DNA of 64,000 bases from CAVQFO01 sp963711725 (GCA_963711725.1 CAVQFO010000023.1:490141-554140); one strand, 5' to 3'. Positions 51,195-61,997 are shown, counted from the first letter of the stretch. Numbers and translations: made by a program. Notes: generated by a model from the letters alone, not told the origin.

Positions 51195-52712
51195 TCAAAT
51201 CACGTCCTTGCGGCGCCTACGCACAAACACCATCGCGATGCCAATCAACCCAACCATCCCCAACACCGGATAATTCAACCAGCGCACGAACGGCGTGGCG
51301 CCTTTCCGCGGCGTTACGGTCCCGGCAATGGCCGCGACCTTGAACTGCGGCGCTTCCTTCTTGATCCGGCCGCGCCAGTCGATGATGGCGGTCAGCCCCG
51401 TATTCGTGGCGCGCAGCACCGGCCGCTCCATTTCTATGGCACGCATGCGGGCCATTTGCAGATGCTGATGAGGGCCCAGGGAGTCGCCGAACCAGCCGTC
51501 GTTGCTGACGTTGACCAGCAGTTGGGATTGGGGGAGTTCCCGGGCGATTTCGGTACCGAAGATGATTTCATAGCAAATGGAGACGCCCACGGGGTATCCC
51601 GCCGCCATCAGGGGTCGGGAGGAGGTGCCGGCGGCAAAATCCGACATGGGCGCTCCGAACACATCCAGGGCCTGGCCCAGGAGGCTGCGCAGCGGCAGAT
51701 ACTCTCCAAAGGGCACCAGATGCTGTTTGAAGTAGAAATCGGTCTTGGAGCCGATGCTCATGACGGCGTTGTAGGCCTTCTGATCGGCCGGGTCGTATAC
51801 GGGGATGCCCACCAGCAGATCGGTATGGTGGGCCCGCGCGGCTTGGTAGAGGCGGGTCAGGTAGCCGTCGGCGACCTGGTGCAGCCACGCGGGGACGGCG
51901 GTCTCCGGCCAGACGACGAGATCGGCATCCCAGTGCTCGGCGGTCAGATCCCAGTAACGCTGCAGGGTTTCATCCCGAAAGTCCGTGGCCCATTTGCGAT
52001 CCTGGGGCACATCACCCTGCACCAAAGCGACCTTCAACGGCTTGCCCGCCGGCCGGGTCCAAGTCAGCTGTCCCAGCCCATATCCGCCCAGCCAGACGGC
52101 TGCAACGAGGGCCGCGGCGATCAGCGCGTTGCGCCGGCTCGGCTGCAACACCACCCAGGCCAGCGCGCCGGCGCAGACGGCCACGGCAAGACTCACCCCC
52201 AATACGCCGAACACCGGGGTATACCCCGCAAGGGCGCTATCGGTCTGGGTGTAGCCCAAGGTCAACCAGGTGTTGCCGGTGAGGAACCAACTTCGGAACC
52301 ACTCCACGGCCACCCACACGGCCGGCAGGCCCAGCGCCACATCCACGAAGTCGGACCGCCCCCGCAGACGCCGCCACAACCACCCCATCAACAGGAAGTA
52401 CAACGCCGATACGGCAGCCAACAAGGCGCAGAACACCACGCCCACGAGCCAGCCGGCGCCGTAGCGATCGACACTGATGAACACCCACGAGGCACCGGCG
52501 CCGTAGTAGGCCATGCCGTAGATGAACACCGCCCACAGGGCACGCCGGCGCGGAGCGCTGGCCAGCACGAGGAACAGGATCGCGGGCGAAAGGATCGCCA
52601 CCGCCACCCAACTGAAGGGCGCGAATGCGAAGGGAATGGCGAGACCTGCCAGCAAGGCCGCAAGCAGCCCCCAGCGCGATCCCAAGAGCCGCGTTATGGC
52701 CTGAGGTTTCAC
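51195..52712 (-). CDS. lnt: Apolipoprotein N-acyltransferase
   Basis: Adds the third acyl chain to lipoproteins in the inner membrane; needed for the LpoA, DolP and LptE lipoproteins encoded nearby. N-terminal membrane helices (about residues 10-200) precede a nitrilase-like periplasmic domain (about 225-470) with the catalytic Glu in LVVWPETAVPAWL, Lys in KQHLVPFGEYLPLR and Cys in VGVSICYEIIFG. RDETLQRYWDLT and NVSNDGWFGDSLGPHQHLQMARMRA (in parts) are also conserved. The product is 505 residues. It starts six bases after corC. Confidence 0.95.
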   Translation of the reverse strand: MKPQAITRLLGSRWGLLAALLAGLAIPFAFAPFSWVAVAILSPAILFLVLASAPRRRALWAVFIYGMAYYGAGASWVFISVDRYGAGWLVGVVFCALLAAVSALYFLLMGWLWRRLRGRSDFVDVALGLPAVWVAVEWFRSWFLTGNTWLTLGYTQTDSALAGYTPVFGVLGVSLAVAVCAGALAWVVLQPSRRNALIAAALVAAVWLGGYGLGQLTWTRPAGKPLKVALVQGDVPQDRKWATDFRDETLQRYWDLTAEHWDADLVVWPETAVPAWLHQVADGYLTRLYQAARAHHTDLLVGIPVYDPADQKAYNAVMSIGSKTDFYFKQHLVPFGEYLPLRSLLGQALDVFGAPMSDFAAGTSSRPLMAAGYPVGVSICYEIIFGTEIARELPQSQLLVNVSNDGWFGDSLGPHQHLQMARMRAIEMERPVLRATNTGLTAIIDWRGRIKKEAPQFKVAAIAGTVTPRKGATPFVRWLNYPVLGMVGLIGIAMVFVRRRRKDVI

Positions 52713-52717
52713 CCGGT

Positions 52718-53608
52718 TCAGCTTTGTTTTTGTTCCGTGGCGGAGGGGGCGGGGCCGGCGCTGCGCTCGCCGCCCTTGATGACCATCAACAAGTGAATGC
52801 GGCGGTTGTCCGCGCGAATCACGTCGAAGCGCAAATCTCCGATGGCAATGGATTCGCCCCGGCGAGGGAGGTGTCCGAATTCATGGGCGACGAGGCCGCC
52901 GATGGTATCGAATTCCTCGTCACTGAAGCTGGTGCCGAAGTGTTCGTTGAAATCCTCGATGGGCGTCAGCGCCTTGACGATGCTGCTGCCGTGGCGGTGA
53001 CTGAGGATGTAGGTGTCTTCCTCGAAATCGTGTTCATCGTCGATTTCCCCGACGATCTGCTCCAGCACATCCTCGATGGTCGCCATGCCGGCAACGCCGC
53101 CGTACTCGTCCACGACCACGGCCAGGTGATTGCGGCTGCTTCGGAATTCCTTGAGCAGGACATCCAGGCGTTTGCTCTCGGGAATGAAGAAGGCCGGCCG
53201 CAGGAGCTCGCGCATGTTGAAGCGGTTGTTCTCCTCTTCGGCGAAATAGCGCAGCAGGTCCTTGGCGATAAGGATGCCGATCACATCGTCGCGGTTCTCG
53301 CCGATCACGGGAAACCGCGAATGACCGGATTCGATGACGGTTTTCAGCAACTCCCGGGGCTCGCCGTCCCGGGGCAGGACCACCATTTGAGAGCGGGGGA
53401 TCATGATGTCCCGGACCTGCATCTCGGAGACGTGGAGCACGCCTTCGATCATGGCCAGGGCATCGGCGTTGAACAGCTCGCGCCGCTGGGCGTCGCGCAG
53501 TATTTCCAGCAGCTCGTCCCTATCCTTGGGCTCTCCGGAAAAAGCCTGGCCGATACGTTCAAACCAGGATCGGTGTTGACTGCCGTTACTAGAGTGGTCC
53601 TCGCTCAT
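52718..53608 (-). CDS. corC: CorC/YbeX-family CBS-domain protein
   Basis: A cytosolic CBS-pair protein linked to magnesium and cobalt efflux and to ribosome homeostasis. Features: ALAMIEGVLHVSEMQVRDIMIPRSQM leading the first CBS (about 65-130), DDVIGILIAKDLLRYF, the second CBS with AVVVDEYGGVAGMATIEDVLEQIVGEIDDE in parts, and the C-terminal CorC_HlyC domain (FDTIGGLVAHEFGHLPRRGE). ATG at 53608 is chosen because the upstream codons at 53644 extend past the typical start. The 296-residue length is normal. Confidence 0.93.
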   Translation of the reverse strand: MSEDHSSNGSQHRSWFERIGQAFSGEPKDRDELLEILRDAQRRELFNADALAMIEGVLHVSEMQVRDIMIPRSQMVVLPRDGEPRELLKTVIESGHSRFPVIGENRDDVIGILIAKDLLRYFAEEENNRFNMRELLRPAFFIPESKRLDVLLKEFRSSRNHLAVVVDEYGGVAGMATIEDVLEQIVGEIDDEHDFEEDTYILSHRHGSSIVKALTPIEDFNEHFGTSFSDEEFDTIGGLVAHEFGHLPRRGESIAIGDLRFDVIRADNRRIHLLMVIKGGERSAGPAPSATEQKQS

Positions 53609-53724
53609 GGGCTCCAAAAAATCGCACCTTTGCTTGAGAAACAAACGCTACACGCGGCCCTTGGGGGGACGCCTGTCTTCAAAGTTTAGCGGCTCGGGTT
53701 GCCGTTGCCCATGGTTGGATGAGT

Positions 53725-53804
53725 GATGGGGTTCGCTGCGCTCCACCCATCCTGCAACGCAAATCGGCAGGCCGCAGGATGGGCCGCGCGCAGCGAAACC
53801 CATC
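53725..53804. repeat. Palindromic element between ybeY and corC
   Basis: Inverted 31-base arms at 53725-53755 (GATGGGGTTCGCTGCGCT...) and 53774-53804 (...AGCGAAACCCATC) agree at about 26 positions, with an 18-base spacer. It abuts the ybeY stop. I recall similar GATGGGTTTCGCTGCGCTC palindromes in many gammaproteobacterial genomes, so it is probably a dispersed repeat. The rest of the 200-base gap shows nothing. Confidence 0.7.
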
Positions 53805-53808
53805 AAAC

Positions 53809-54261
53809 TCAGCGCACTGCATACGGATCCGCGATCCCCAGGCCGGCCAGAATCTCCCGCTCACGGGCCTCCATCTCCTCCGCATCGGCGTCGTTCTGAT
53901 GATCGTAGCCCTGCAGGTGCAGCATCCCATGCACGAGCATGTGCGCCCAGTGGGCGGACAGCGCCTTGCCTTGTTCGGATGCCTCCCGCGCCACCACCGG
54001 CGCGCAAATCACCAGATCGCCCAAATACCTGCTGTCCATGCCCGGTAATTCTTCATAGGGAAAGGACAGCACATTGGTGGGATAGTCCCGATCGCGAAAT
54101 TGCCCGTTCAGCGTACGTCCCTCGTCTTCATCGACGATGCGCACGACGGCTTCCCAATCCGCCTTTTCCCCGCACAACGCGGCGCTCGCCCAGGCCCGGA
54201 TCGCGTCGTCGTCGGGCAGCTCGACCATGTCGCTGGCGCGCTGAACATCAATAGTGGGCAT
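53809..54261 (-). CDS. ybeY: Endoribonuclease YbeY
   Basis: Single-strand RNase needed for 16S rRNA 3' maturation and ribosome quality control. The zinc-binding motif HxxxHxxxxxH is seen in [15 protein letters not shown], preceded by [17 protein letters not shown]. The 150 residues are the usual size. It sits 36 bases downstream of the PhoH-like ybeZ, its conserved partner. Confidence 0.95.
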   Translation of the reverse strand: MPTIDVQRASDMVELPDDDAIRAWASAALCGEKADWEAVVRIVDEDEGRTLNGQFRDRDYPTNVLSFPYEELPGMDSRYLGDLVICAPVVAREASEQGKALSAHWAHMLVHGMLHLQGYDHQNDADAEEMEAREREILAGLGIADPYAVR

Positions 54262-54297
54262 GAAGAAACGTTCCCGATTGCGCGGAAGATCCGTGGA

Positions 54298-55311
54298 TCA
54301 GGCCTCGCCGTGCTTCTCGTAGGCGCGCACGATCCGTTGCACCAGGGGGTGGCGAACGACGTCCTGAGCGTTGAAGAAGGTGAAGCTGACACCGTCGATA
54401 TCCTTCAGGACCTCGATGGCATCGCGAAGACCGGACGGCTTGCCCCGCGGCAGATCCACCTGGGTCACGTCCCCGGTGACAACCGCGGTGGAACCGAAGC
54501 CGATGCGGGTCAGGAACATCTTCATCTGCTCGACCGTGGTGTTCTGGGCCTCGTCGAGGATGATGAAGGAGTGGTTGAGCGTGCGCCCGCGCATGTAGGC
54601 CAACGGCGCCACTTCGATCACGTTGCGCTCGATCAGCTTACCCACCCGGTCGAAACCCAGCATCTCGAACAGGGCGTCATACAGCGGCCGCAGGTAGGGA
54701 TCGACCTTCTGGGCCAAATCGCCGGGCAGGAACCCGAGCCGCTCGCCGGCCTCCACCGCCGGGCGCACCAGCACCAACCGGCGGACCCGCTCTTCCTCCA
54801 GCGCCTGCACGGCCGATGCAACGGCAAGATAGGTCTTGCCGGTGCCGGCGGGGCCGATACCGAAGTTGAGGTCGTTGTCGCGGATATAGCGCAGGTAGCT
54901 TTGCTGATTCACGCCGCGGCCTTTCACCTCGACCCGGCGGGTGCGGATGATGACCTCGTCGGTGGGCCCTTCCGGGCGTTTCAGCTTGGATTCCACACCG
55001 GAATCCTGGAGGTAGAGATGCACCTGATCGGCACTCAGCTCCTCGGTCCCGCTGGCGTTGTAGAGGTCCTTGAGCACCACCGTGGCGGCTTCCACGGCGG
55101 CGGGTTCCCCGATCACCCGGAATCGATGGGCACGATTGCTGATCTCGACGCCGAGACGGCGTTCGACCTGGCGGAGGTTTTCGTCGAATTGACCGCAGAG
55201 GTTGGCGAGACGCTGATTGTCAGCGGGCTCGAGGGTGAAGTCTGTGGAGTCCGGATGGCTCTTCAAAATAATGTCGGGCTCGTCGATGTCATGCGGATGC
55301 GTCGGCTTCAC
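54298..55311 (-). CDS. ybeZ: PhoH-like ATPase YbeZ
   Basis: A PhoH-family ATPase associated with YbeY in RNA metabolism. In the 337-residue protein the KH-like N-terminus (about 50-100) precedes Walker [42 protein letters not shown], the Walker B-like [23 protein letters not shown] and [14 protein letters not shown]. Order miaB-ybeZ-ybeY-corC-lnt is the same as in E. coli. Confidence 0.95.
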   Translation of the reverse strand: MKPTHPHDIDEPDIILKSHPDSTDFTLEPADNQRLANLCGQFDENLRQVERRLGVEISNRAHRFRVIGEPAAVEAATVVLKDLYNASGTEELSADQVHLYLQDSGVESKLKRPEGPTDEVIIRTRRVEVKGRGVNQQSYLRYIRDNDLNFGIGPAGTGKTYLAVASAVQALEEERVRRLVLVRPAVEAGERLGFLPGDLAQKVDPYLRPLYDALFEMLGFDRVGKLIERNVIEVAPLAYMRGRTLNHSFIILDEAQNTTVEQMKMFLTRIGFGSTAVVTGDVTQVDLPRGKPSGLRDAIEVLKDIDGVSFTFFNAQDVVRHPLVQRIVRAYEKHGEA

Positions 55312-55359
55312 TGGGAGTCTGTCGAAAACATGAACCGCTCTTCCGCTTCCGCAGCCGAT

Positions 55360-56709
55360 TCATCCTGCCTCCGGCAGGCTCCTTATGCCCATCATCTCGC
55401 CTCGCAGGGAATTCGACAAGGCCTTTGTAATACGGACATCCACAAAGTGGCCAATCAGACGCGGATGCCCCGGGAAGTTCACAACCCGGTTGTTTTCCGT
55501 GCGCCCGGCAATCTCGTGGGCATCCTTCTTGGAGACGCTGTCGACCAGAACGCGCTGGACGGTCCCGACCATGTTCTCGCTGATCCGGCGCGCGTTGGCG
55601 TTGATCGTGTCCTGCAGGCGCTTCAGCCGGGCCTGTTTGACCTCATGCGGAACGCCGTCGGCGAGCCCGGCCGCGGGCGTACCCGGGCGGGGGCTGTAAA
55701 TGAAGCTGAAGGACTGATCGAATCCGATCTCCTCGATCAGCGCCATGGTCTCCTCGAACTCGTCCTCGGTCTCTCCGGGGAAACCGACGATGAAATCGGA
55801 GGAAATGCTGATGTTGGGCCGGATCTCCCGCAAGCGGCGGATCTTCTCGATGTACTCCGCCACCGCATGGCCGCGCTTCATGAGCTTGAGGATAAGATCC
55901 GACCCGCTTTGCACCGGCAGATGGAGGTGATCGACCAGCTCCGGAACCTCGGCGTAGGCCTCGATCAAGCTGTCCGAGAACTCCATCGGATGCGAGGTGG
56001 TATAGCGGATGCGCTCGATCCCCTCCACCGCCGCAACGAAGTTCACCAGCAAGCCGAGATCGGCAATCGTGCCGTCGTCCATCTCGCCCCGATACGCGTT
56101 GACGTTCTGCCCCAGAAGCGTCACTTCCCGCACACCCTGGGCGGCCAACTGGGCCACTTCCGCAATCACGTCGTCAAACGGCCGGCTGATCTCCTCGCCC
56201 CGCGTATAAGGCACCACGCAGAACGAACAGTACTTGCTGCACCCTTCCATGATCGACACAAACGCCGTCGGCCCCTCGGCCCGCGGCTCCGGCAGCCGGT
56301 CGAACTTCTCGATCTCGGGAAAACTGATATCAACCACCGAAACCCGCTCGGAGCGAGCCCGGTCGTACATCTCAGGGAGGCGATGCAAGGTCTGCGGCCC
56401 GAACACCAGATCCACAAAAGGCGCGCGCTTGACCAGCGCCTCGCCCTCCTGACTGGCCACGCAACCGCCAACCCCGATCACCAGATCCGGATTCGCCTCC
56501 TTCAACGGCCGCCAGTGGCCCAACTGCGAAAAGACCTTCTCCTGGGCCTTTTCCCGAATCGAGCAGGTATTGAGCAGAATCAGATCCGCCTCTTCGGGCG
56601 TGTTCACGCGCTCGAAACCACGATCCTTGACGAGAACGTCCGCCATCTTCGCGGAATCGTACTCATTCATCTGGCAACCGTGGGTTTTGACGTAGACCTT
56701 GCGGGACAT
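55360..56709 (-). CDS. miaB: tRNA-2-methylthio-N6-dimethylallyladenosine synthase MiaB
   Basis: Radical-SAM methylthiotransferase acting on A37 of tRNAs. The auxiliary cluster cysteines are Cys12, Cys49 and Cys83; the radical-SAM motif is Cys157-x3-Cys161-x2-Cys164 ([16 protein letters not shown]). A C-terminal TRAM domain follows (about 380-445). The chosen ATG gives [18 protein letters not shown]; a longer frame to 56817 is not supported by homology. The product has 449 residues. Confidence 0.97.
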   Translation of the reverse strand: MSRKVYVKTHGCQMNEYDSAKMADVLVKDRGFERVNTPEEADLILLNTCSIREKAQEKVFSQLGHWRPLKEANPDLVIGVGGCVASQEGEALVKRAPFVDLVFGPQTLHRLPEMYDRARSERVSVVDISFPEIEKFDRLPEPRAEGPTAFVSIMEGCSKYCSFCVVPYTRGEEISRPFDDVIAEVAQLAAQGVREVTLLGQNVNAYRGEMDDGTIADLGLLVNFVAAVEGIERIRYTTSHPMEFSDSLIEAYAEVPELVDHLHLPVQSGSDLILKLMKRGHAVAEYIEKIRRLREIRPNISISSDFIVGFPGETEDEFEETMALIEEIGFDQSFSFIYSPRPGTPAAGLADGVPHEVKQARLKRLQDTINANARRISENMVGTVQRVLVDSVSKKDAHEIAGRTENNRVVNFPGHPRLIGHFVDVRITKALSNSLRGEMMGIRSLPEAG

Positions 56710-56822
56710 AAGCACTTGACTGGGGTGGCAAAGTTGAAAGTGCGCGATAGGATACAGCCGCCACCCGCAAAAGGTAAACAACGACCGTGCCGCCGCGCAC
56801 TCCCAAACCCACCACATCTACC

Positions 56823-56848
56823 GTAGGAGCGGTCGTGCCGACCGCGAA
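56823..56848 (+). repeat. Single type A REP upstream of miaB
   Basis: A 26-base REP with GTAG head and core GAGCGGTCGTGCCGACCGC on the plus strand, in the 414-base gap (56710-57123) between miaB and manC. That gap has no gene: it holds this REP and the pair at 56898-57032. Confidence 0.82.
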
Positions 56849-56897
56849 CGTTTTGTGTTTTTTGCCGCAGATGAACGCAATTCAATCTCTATCGCCC

Positions 56898-57032
56898 GTA
56901 GGAGCGGCGCTCACCGCCGCGAACCCCGAGCGACAACCTCTTTGGCGCGAACGCCAGGCCGACCGCAAAGAACAGTCCCCAAAAAGGATGCCTTAAGACA
57001 CAACCGTTCGCGGCGAGGATCGCCGCTCCTAC
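56898..57032. repeat. Spread type B REP pair in the miaB-manC gap
   Basis: REPs at 56898-56923 (plus) and 57007-57032 (minus) face outward with an 83-base spacer, longer than the 14-38 bases seen in the other REP pairs. Cores are of the GCGGCG/CGCCGC subtype. The spacer has no recognisable gene. The gap marks the border between housekeeping genes and the polysaccharide cluster. Confidence 0.8.
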
Positions 57033-57123
57033 TCCAAATTGAGCGCCGACGGTCGCCTGGGCGTCCATCCGCGTTCACCCGCGGCCAAAACCCCATCAAC
57101 GAACGGCTGGTCGACCGACGCCC

Positions 57124-58551
57124 TCACTCCCCCGCCGAATCCTCCACCCGCCCATAACAGTCCTGGAACCGGACAATGTCGTCCTCACCCAAATACGCGC
57201 CGGTCTGAACCTCGATCAACTCCAACGGAATCACGCCCGGGTTTTCCAATCGGTGCACGGTGCCGAGCGGGATGTAGGTGGACTGATCCTCGGAGAGCAG
57301 AAAGCTCTCGTCGCCCCGATACACCCTCGCCGTGCCGCTCACGATCACCCAGTGTTCCGCGCGGTGATGATGCATCTGCAGAGAAAGCTGCCCGCCCGGA
57401 TTGACGACGATGCGCTTGACCTGGAAGCGGTCAGCCTCGGTGATGCCCTCGTAGGCGCCCCAGGGGCGGTAGACGCGCCGATGGATACTGTGTTCGTCAC
57501 GGCCGTCCGCTTTCAGACGATCAACAATCTGCTTCACGTCCTGCACGCGAGCGCGATCCGCCACCAGCACCGCGTCGGCCGTCTCCACCACGACCAGGTT
57601 CTCCACGCCCAGGGTCGCGATCAGACGGCCCTCCGATCGGATGTAAGAGTCAGAGGTGTCCTCCGCTATCACGTCCCCGATCAAGACGTTGCCGTCATCG
57701 CCATTCTTGCTGAGCTCGTGGAGCTGCCCCCAACTCCCCAGATCACTCCACCCGCACTCCAACGGCACGACCACGGCCCGGTCGGTGTGTTCCATCACGG
57801 CATAGTCGATGGACTCGGACGGACACGCCGCAAACGCCTCGGCGTCCAGCCGAAAGAAATCGAGATCCCGCTTGCCCCGTGTGAACGCGGCCTCGGCCGC
57901 TTCCAGAATATCGGGCCGGTAGCGGCCCAGCTCTTCCAGATAGGCCCGGGCGTCCAGCAGAAAGATCCCGCTGTTCCAAAGGTAGTCGCCGCTTCCGAGA
58001 TAGCTTTGTGCCGTCTCGAAATCGGGCTTCTCCACAAATTGCGCCACGTCCCGGACGCGCCCATCGGACTCGCCTCGAAACCGGATATACCCGTAGCCCG
58101 TCTCCGGCGCCGACGGGACAATGCCGAATGTAACCAACCGCCCCTCGGCGGCCGCTTCCATGCCCGCGACCACGGCTTGAGAGAAAGCATCGGAATCCTG
58201 GATGAGATGATCGGAAGGCATGACCAACAGCAGAGGCGACGAATCCGAGGCAAGCGCCTGCAAGGCCGCCACGGCAACCGCCGGCGCCGTGTTTCGGCCG
58301 ACCGGCTCCAACAGTATCGCGGGCTCGTCCACACCGGCGCGGCGAAGCTGCTCCGCCACCATGAAGCGATGCTCATTGTTCGCCACGGCAATGACCTTGC
58401 CTTCGCCGTCCACTGCCCGCGCCCGCTTGACCGTATCTTCGAGCAGGGTGTTGGCCCCATGAAGCGCCAGAAACTGCTTCGGGTACAGCCCCCGCGACAC
58501 CGGCCAAAGACGACTGCCGGATCCCCCGCAAAGGAGCACAGAGTGAAGCAT
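57124..58551 (-). CDS. manC: Mannose-1-phosphate guanylyltransferase / mannose-6-phosphate isomerase (ManC, type II bifunctional)
   Basis: Makes GDP-mannose for surface polysaccharide. The 475-residue protein has the pyrophosphorylase motif LCGGSGSRLWPVSRGLYPKQFL split as CGGSGSRLWPVSR and PKQFL, LLVMPSDHLIQD, ETGYGYIRF and FVEKPD, then a C-terminal cupin (about 345-470) with RPWGAYEGI and GGQLSLQMHHHRAEHWVIV, the type II isomerase domain. It is the most downstream gene of the polysaccharide cluster here. Confidence 0.95.
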   Translation of the reverse strand: MLHSVLLCGGSGSRLWPVSRGLYPKQFLALHGANTLLEDTVKRARAVDGEGKVIAVANNEHRFMVAEQLRRAGVDEPAILLEPVGRNTAPAVAVAALQALASDSSPLLLVMPSDHLIQDSDAFSQAVVAGMEAAAEGRLVTFGIVPSAPETGYGYIRFRGESDGRVRDVAQFVEKPDFETAQSYLGSGDYLWNSGIFLLDARAYLEELGRYRPDILEAAEAAFTRGKRDLDFFRLDAEAFAACPSESIDYAVMEHTDRAVVVPLECGWSDLGSWGQLHELSKNGDDGNVLIGDVIAEDTSDSYIRSEGRLIATLGVENLVVVETADAVLVADRARVQDVKQIVDRLKADGRDEHSIHRRVYRPWGAYEGITEADRFQVKRIVVNPGGQLSLQMHHHRAEHWVIVSGTARVYRGDESFLLSEDQSTYIPLGTVHRLENPGVIPLELIEVQTGAYLGEDDIVRFQDCYGRVEDSAGE

Positions 58552-58736
58552 GGACTCTCCTTATCTCATCCGCACAGACACACTGGCGGCACTACGGATC
58601 GTCAACAAAGATTGCTCTAGTGTAGCGCGGCTGCGCAGGAGGAAAACAATGGAATAATCGCGGGCCGCGTGTATGCCGCAATCTCGGAAATGCCGGGCCG
58701 AAACGCAGGCCACCCCAGTTACCACGCGCTGAAGCG

Positions 58737-60711
58737 TTAGTGCTTCAACCAGGTAACATTCTCGCTCTCCGAGCTAACCATCGCCGCGGAAGAACCGCCA
58801 TTTCTCCAGAGCAGATCCTCGATCTCACCCTGAACCTGATAACCATCCACGGCCTCCCGGAGAATGTTCCGGGCTTTGCGGCAATCGTAGGAATGGCAGG
58901 CTTGGTCAAGCTGCTTCAACAGCGACTCCACCTCCGCCCACGACAGCGACGTCTCCTCGGCACGCATGATCATAGGGTGCGAAGTGCCAGTCACGTTGTC
59001 GCCGATCAGCAGCTCTTCGTACAGCTTCTCGCCGGGACGCAGCCCCGTGTAGCGGATCCCCACATCGCCGTCGGGATGCTTCTCGTCGCGGACTTCGTAG
59101 CCCGTCAAATGGATCATCTTACGGGCCAGATCCACGATCTTCACCGGCTCGCCCATATCCAGCACGAACACGTCGCCCCCCTGCCCCATGGAACCGGCCT
59201 GGATGACCAGCTCCGCGGCTTCGGGGATGGTCATGAAATAGCGGGTGATGTCCGGATGGGTTACGGTCACCGTCCCGCCGGGGCGGATCTGCTCGCGGAA
59301 CAACGGAACCACCGAACCGGATGAACCCAAGACGTTGCCGAACCGCACCATGCAGAACCGCGTCCCGCCTCCTTCCTGCGCCAGCCCCTGCAGGACCAGT
59401 TCCGCAAAGCGCTTGCTGGCCCCCATGACGTTGGTCGGCCGCACCGCTTTGTCCGTGGAAATGAGAACGAAGGTTTCCACGCCCGCATCCTGGGCGGCCA
59501 AAGCGGTCAAGTAGGTGCCAAATACGTTATTCCGAACGCCTTCCAGGACGTTGTATTCAACAATGGGTACGTGTTTGTAAGCGGCGGCGTGATAAACGGT
59601 ATTAACCCCGAACGCCCTCATAACCCGTTGCAGACGGTTTCGGTGGGTCACCGAACCCAGCAGCGGAATGACCTCGACCGACAGGCCTTCCTTCGCCGCC
59701 ACGGCCCGAAGCTCCCGCTCGATGCGATAGAGGCCATACTCGGACCGCTCCATGAGAACCAGCCGCTCTGGGCCCGAGCCTGACAATCTGCCGGCAAAGC
59801 TCCGACCCGATGGAACCACCGGCGCCGGTAACCATCACTGACTTGCCTCGGATACAGGCATCCAGCAACGTCTGATCCGCCGCCACCGGATCGCGCCCCA
59901 GGAGATCCTCGATATCCACCTCCCGCACTTCGTCCAACCGGCCGGTACCCGAAATCAAATCGGACATGGACGGCAGGGTTTTGACGGGAACGTGCAGAGC
60001 CTCCAACTGATCGATGATCTCGCGCCGACGCGTGCGGCTCATGGAAGGAACCGCCAGGAGAACCTGGGAAATGGCGAGACTATCCAAAAGACTGGCAAGC
60101 CGGCTGGAGGGGTAGACCTTGATTCCACCGATCACGCTGCGATGGAGGTTCGGATCATCGTCTACAAAAGCGACCGGGTCATAATCGTCCCCGCTCGCAA
60201 GCGCCGTTGCCAACTGAACGCCCGCAAAGCCCGCACCATAGATGAGTACGCGCTCCTTGTTCATCCGCTGCCGCGCCACCGCCTGGAAGTAGGCCCGAAC
60301 CAGGAAGCGGCTGCCACCAATGGCAACCAGAGCAATCAACCAGTAGAGAATGATTGAGGAGCGGGGCACTCCGGACGGCTGGCCGTTCAAGATCGCGAAA
60401 AAAGCGAGGATGAGCGTCGATATCGTAACGCCCTTCAGTACGGCGAAGACCGCTTGAGGCCCCATGTATCGGATAACGGCCCGATATAGGCCTACCGTGG
60501 CAAAAGCGGGGATACTGAGCAGCGGGACGACAACGAACAGCCACCAGAAGCGCCCCACCGACGGGAAAACTTCTCCAAGCCGCAGAGCGACCGCCGCCCA
60601 AAGCGCAAGAGGCAACATGGCCGCATCCGCCGAGACCATGATCAAGCGCTTTACGCGCCTCGGCAGCCTGCTGAGGCGTCCATATACGCGCCCGTAGCGA
60701 TTCTTATCCAC
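58737..60711 (-). CDS. WbpM/CapD-like UDP-GlcNAc 4,6-dehydratase (frameshifted)
   Basis: Membrane-bound nucleotide-sugar dehydratase that begins synthesis of 6-deoxy amino sugars (for example FucNAc or QuiNAc) in O-antigen pathways. Four membrane helices (about residues 20-140) precede a first nucleotide-binding domain (RVLIYGAGFAGVQLATAL) and the catalytic SDR domain (VMVTGAGGSIGSELCRQI, YHAAAYKHVPIVE, ISTDKAVRPTNVMGASKR, FGNVLGSSGSVVPLF). The frame breaks at about 59768-59770 between RLGP and ERLVLME; one base less restores 657 residues. Probable sequence error. The amino-sugar product cannot be named from this gene alone. Confidence 0.92.
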
Positions 60712-60875
60712 AACTCCCTCGCGGTCTCATTTTTGACCTTCTGAAATACAAGCACCCAAAGATACGGGCACAAACCAAGTGTTCGCAGTCAATGGGTAGC
60801 GTACCAGACGAAGAGTGGCACAGGTAGCCGGTTGCGGAGGAGCGATTAGGGGAAGTTCCCGCTCACCGGCTAAAG

Positions 60876-61997
60876 TCATCCCCGCCACGAAGAAAGAACT
60901 TCTGCGATTCTAACGGCCGCGTTACCATCCCACAGCGCAGGCACACGACCACGCTTGTCTCCGGACTTCATGACTTCAGCAAATGCAGCCAGCACCCGTT
61001 CGGAATCCGTCCCGACCACTGTGTTGGTTCCCTCTGATACGGTAATGGGTCTTTCCGTGTTATCCCTCAGGGTCAGGCATGGAACCCCAAGCGCGGTCGT
61101 TTCCTCCTGCAAACCACCGGAATCCGTGAGCACAACGCGCGCGCCCTTGTTCAATCCCAGCATCTCAAAATACCCCTGGGGAGGAACGCAATACAGTCGC
61201 GACTTCTCAAGAAGCGGTTGCAAGCCTAGTTTTTCGATCTGTAACCGGGTACGCGGGTGCAAGACGAATATCAGAGGAAGGCTGCTGCTGATGGTTCGCA
61301 GGGTGTTCAGCAGCGATTCCAATACCTCCGGGTCATCCACGTTTGAAGGCCGGTGCAAAGTGACCACGCCGTACCCCTCGGGCGCGGAAACCAGGCTGCC
61401 GGACAAACCCTCCCCCTCCAGCACCTCACCCGCCGGGACAGCCTTGGGCAAGCTGGCGATCAACGTATCGATCATGACGTTGCCGACCAGCGAAACTTTG
61501 GACCCCGTGATGCCTTCCTGGGCCAAGTTGTCGACACCCGAGGACTCGGTCGCAAACAGGATGTCGGAAAGATGATCCGTGACAATACGGTTGATCTCTT
61601 CCGGCATGGCTCGATCAAAGCTCCGCAGACCGGCTTCCACATGAATGACAGGAACGTTCTTCTTTGAAGCCACCAAAGCGCACGCCACGGTGCTGTTGAC
61701 GTCGCCGACCACCAATACGGCATCCGGCTTCTGCTCATCCACTACGGATTCGAAACGCTTCATGACTTCGGCCGTCTGCACGGCGTGCGTACCCGACCCC
61801 ACTTCGAGGTGCTGATGCGCAGCCGGAATCCCCAATTGGCGGAAGAACTGGTCGCTCATGGCCGCGTCGTAGTGCTGCCCGGTATGAACCAGATAGGGTT
61901 CGATCCCACATGCCTGCAACGCACGCATGATGGGCGCCATCTTCATAAAGTTCGGCCGGGCACCGACGACACAACAGATCTTATTTAGTTTAGGCAT
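60876..61997 (-). CDS. wecB: UDP-N-acetylglucosamine 2-epimerase, non-hydrolysing
   Basis: Interconverts UDP-GlcNAc and UDP-ManNAc. The 373-residue protein contains VVGARPNFMKMAPIMRAL, YLVHTGQHYDAAMSD, VVGDVNSTVACALVA, VIHVEAGLRSFDRAMPEEINR, VTLHRPSNVD and LTDSGGLQEETTALGVPCLTLRDNTERP in overlapping blocks, all diagnostic. The 141 bases upstream (61998-62138) are clearly AT-richer than the rest of the window and may hold a promoter. Together with manC and the WbpM-like gene it suggests a ManNAc- or FucNAc-type repeat unit; this is inference. Confidence 0.94.
   Translation of the reverse strand: MPKLNKICCVVGARPNFMKMAPIMRALQACGIEPYLVHTGQHYDAAMSDQFFRQLGIPAAHQHLEVGSGTHAVQTAEVMKRFESVVDEQKPDAVLVVGDVNSTVACALVASKKNVPVIHVEAGLRSFDRAMPEEINRIVTDHLSDILFATESSGVDNLAQEGITGSKVSLVGNVMIDTLIASLPKAVPAGEVLEGEGLSGSLVSAPEGYGVVTLHRPSNVDDPEVLESLLNTLRTISSSLPLIFVLHPRTRLQIEKLGLQPLLEKSRLYCVPPQGYFEMLGLNKGARVVLTDSGGLQEETTALGVPCLTLRDNTERPITVSEGTNTVVGTDSERVLAAFAEVMKSGDKRGRVPALWDGNAAVRIAEVLSSWRG

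Noticed and set aside
51147..52796. 549-codon open frame on the plus strand opposite lnt
   Set aside because: Antisense of a gene with all catalytic motifs; Gln/His/Gly-biased sequence typical of shadows.
54100..56826. 908-codon open frame on the plus strand opposite ybeY, ybeZ and miaB
   Set aside because: Mirror of three conserved genes; no recognisable domains and no ribosome site.
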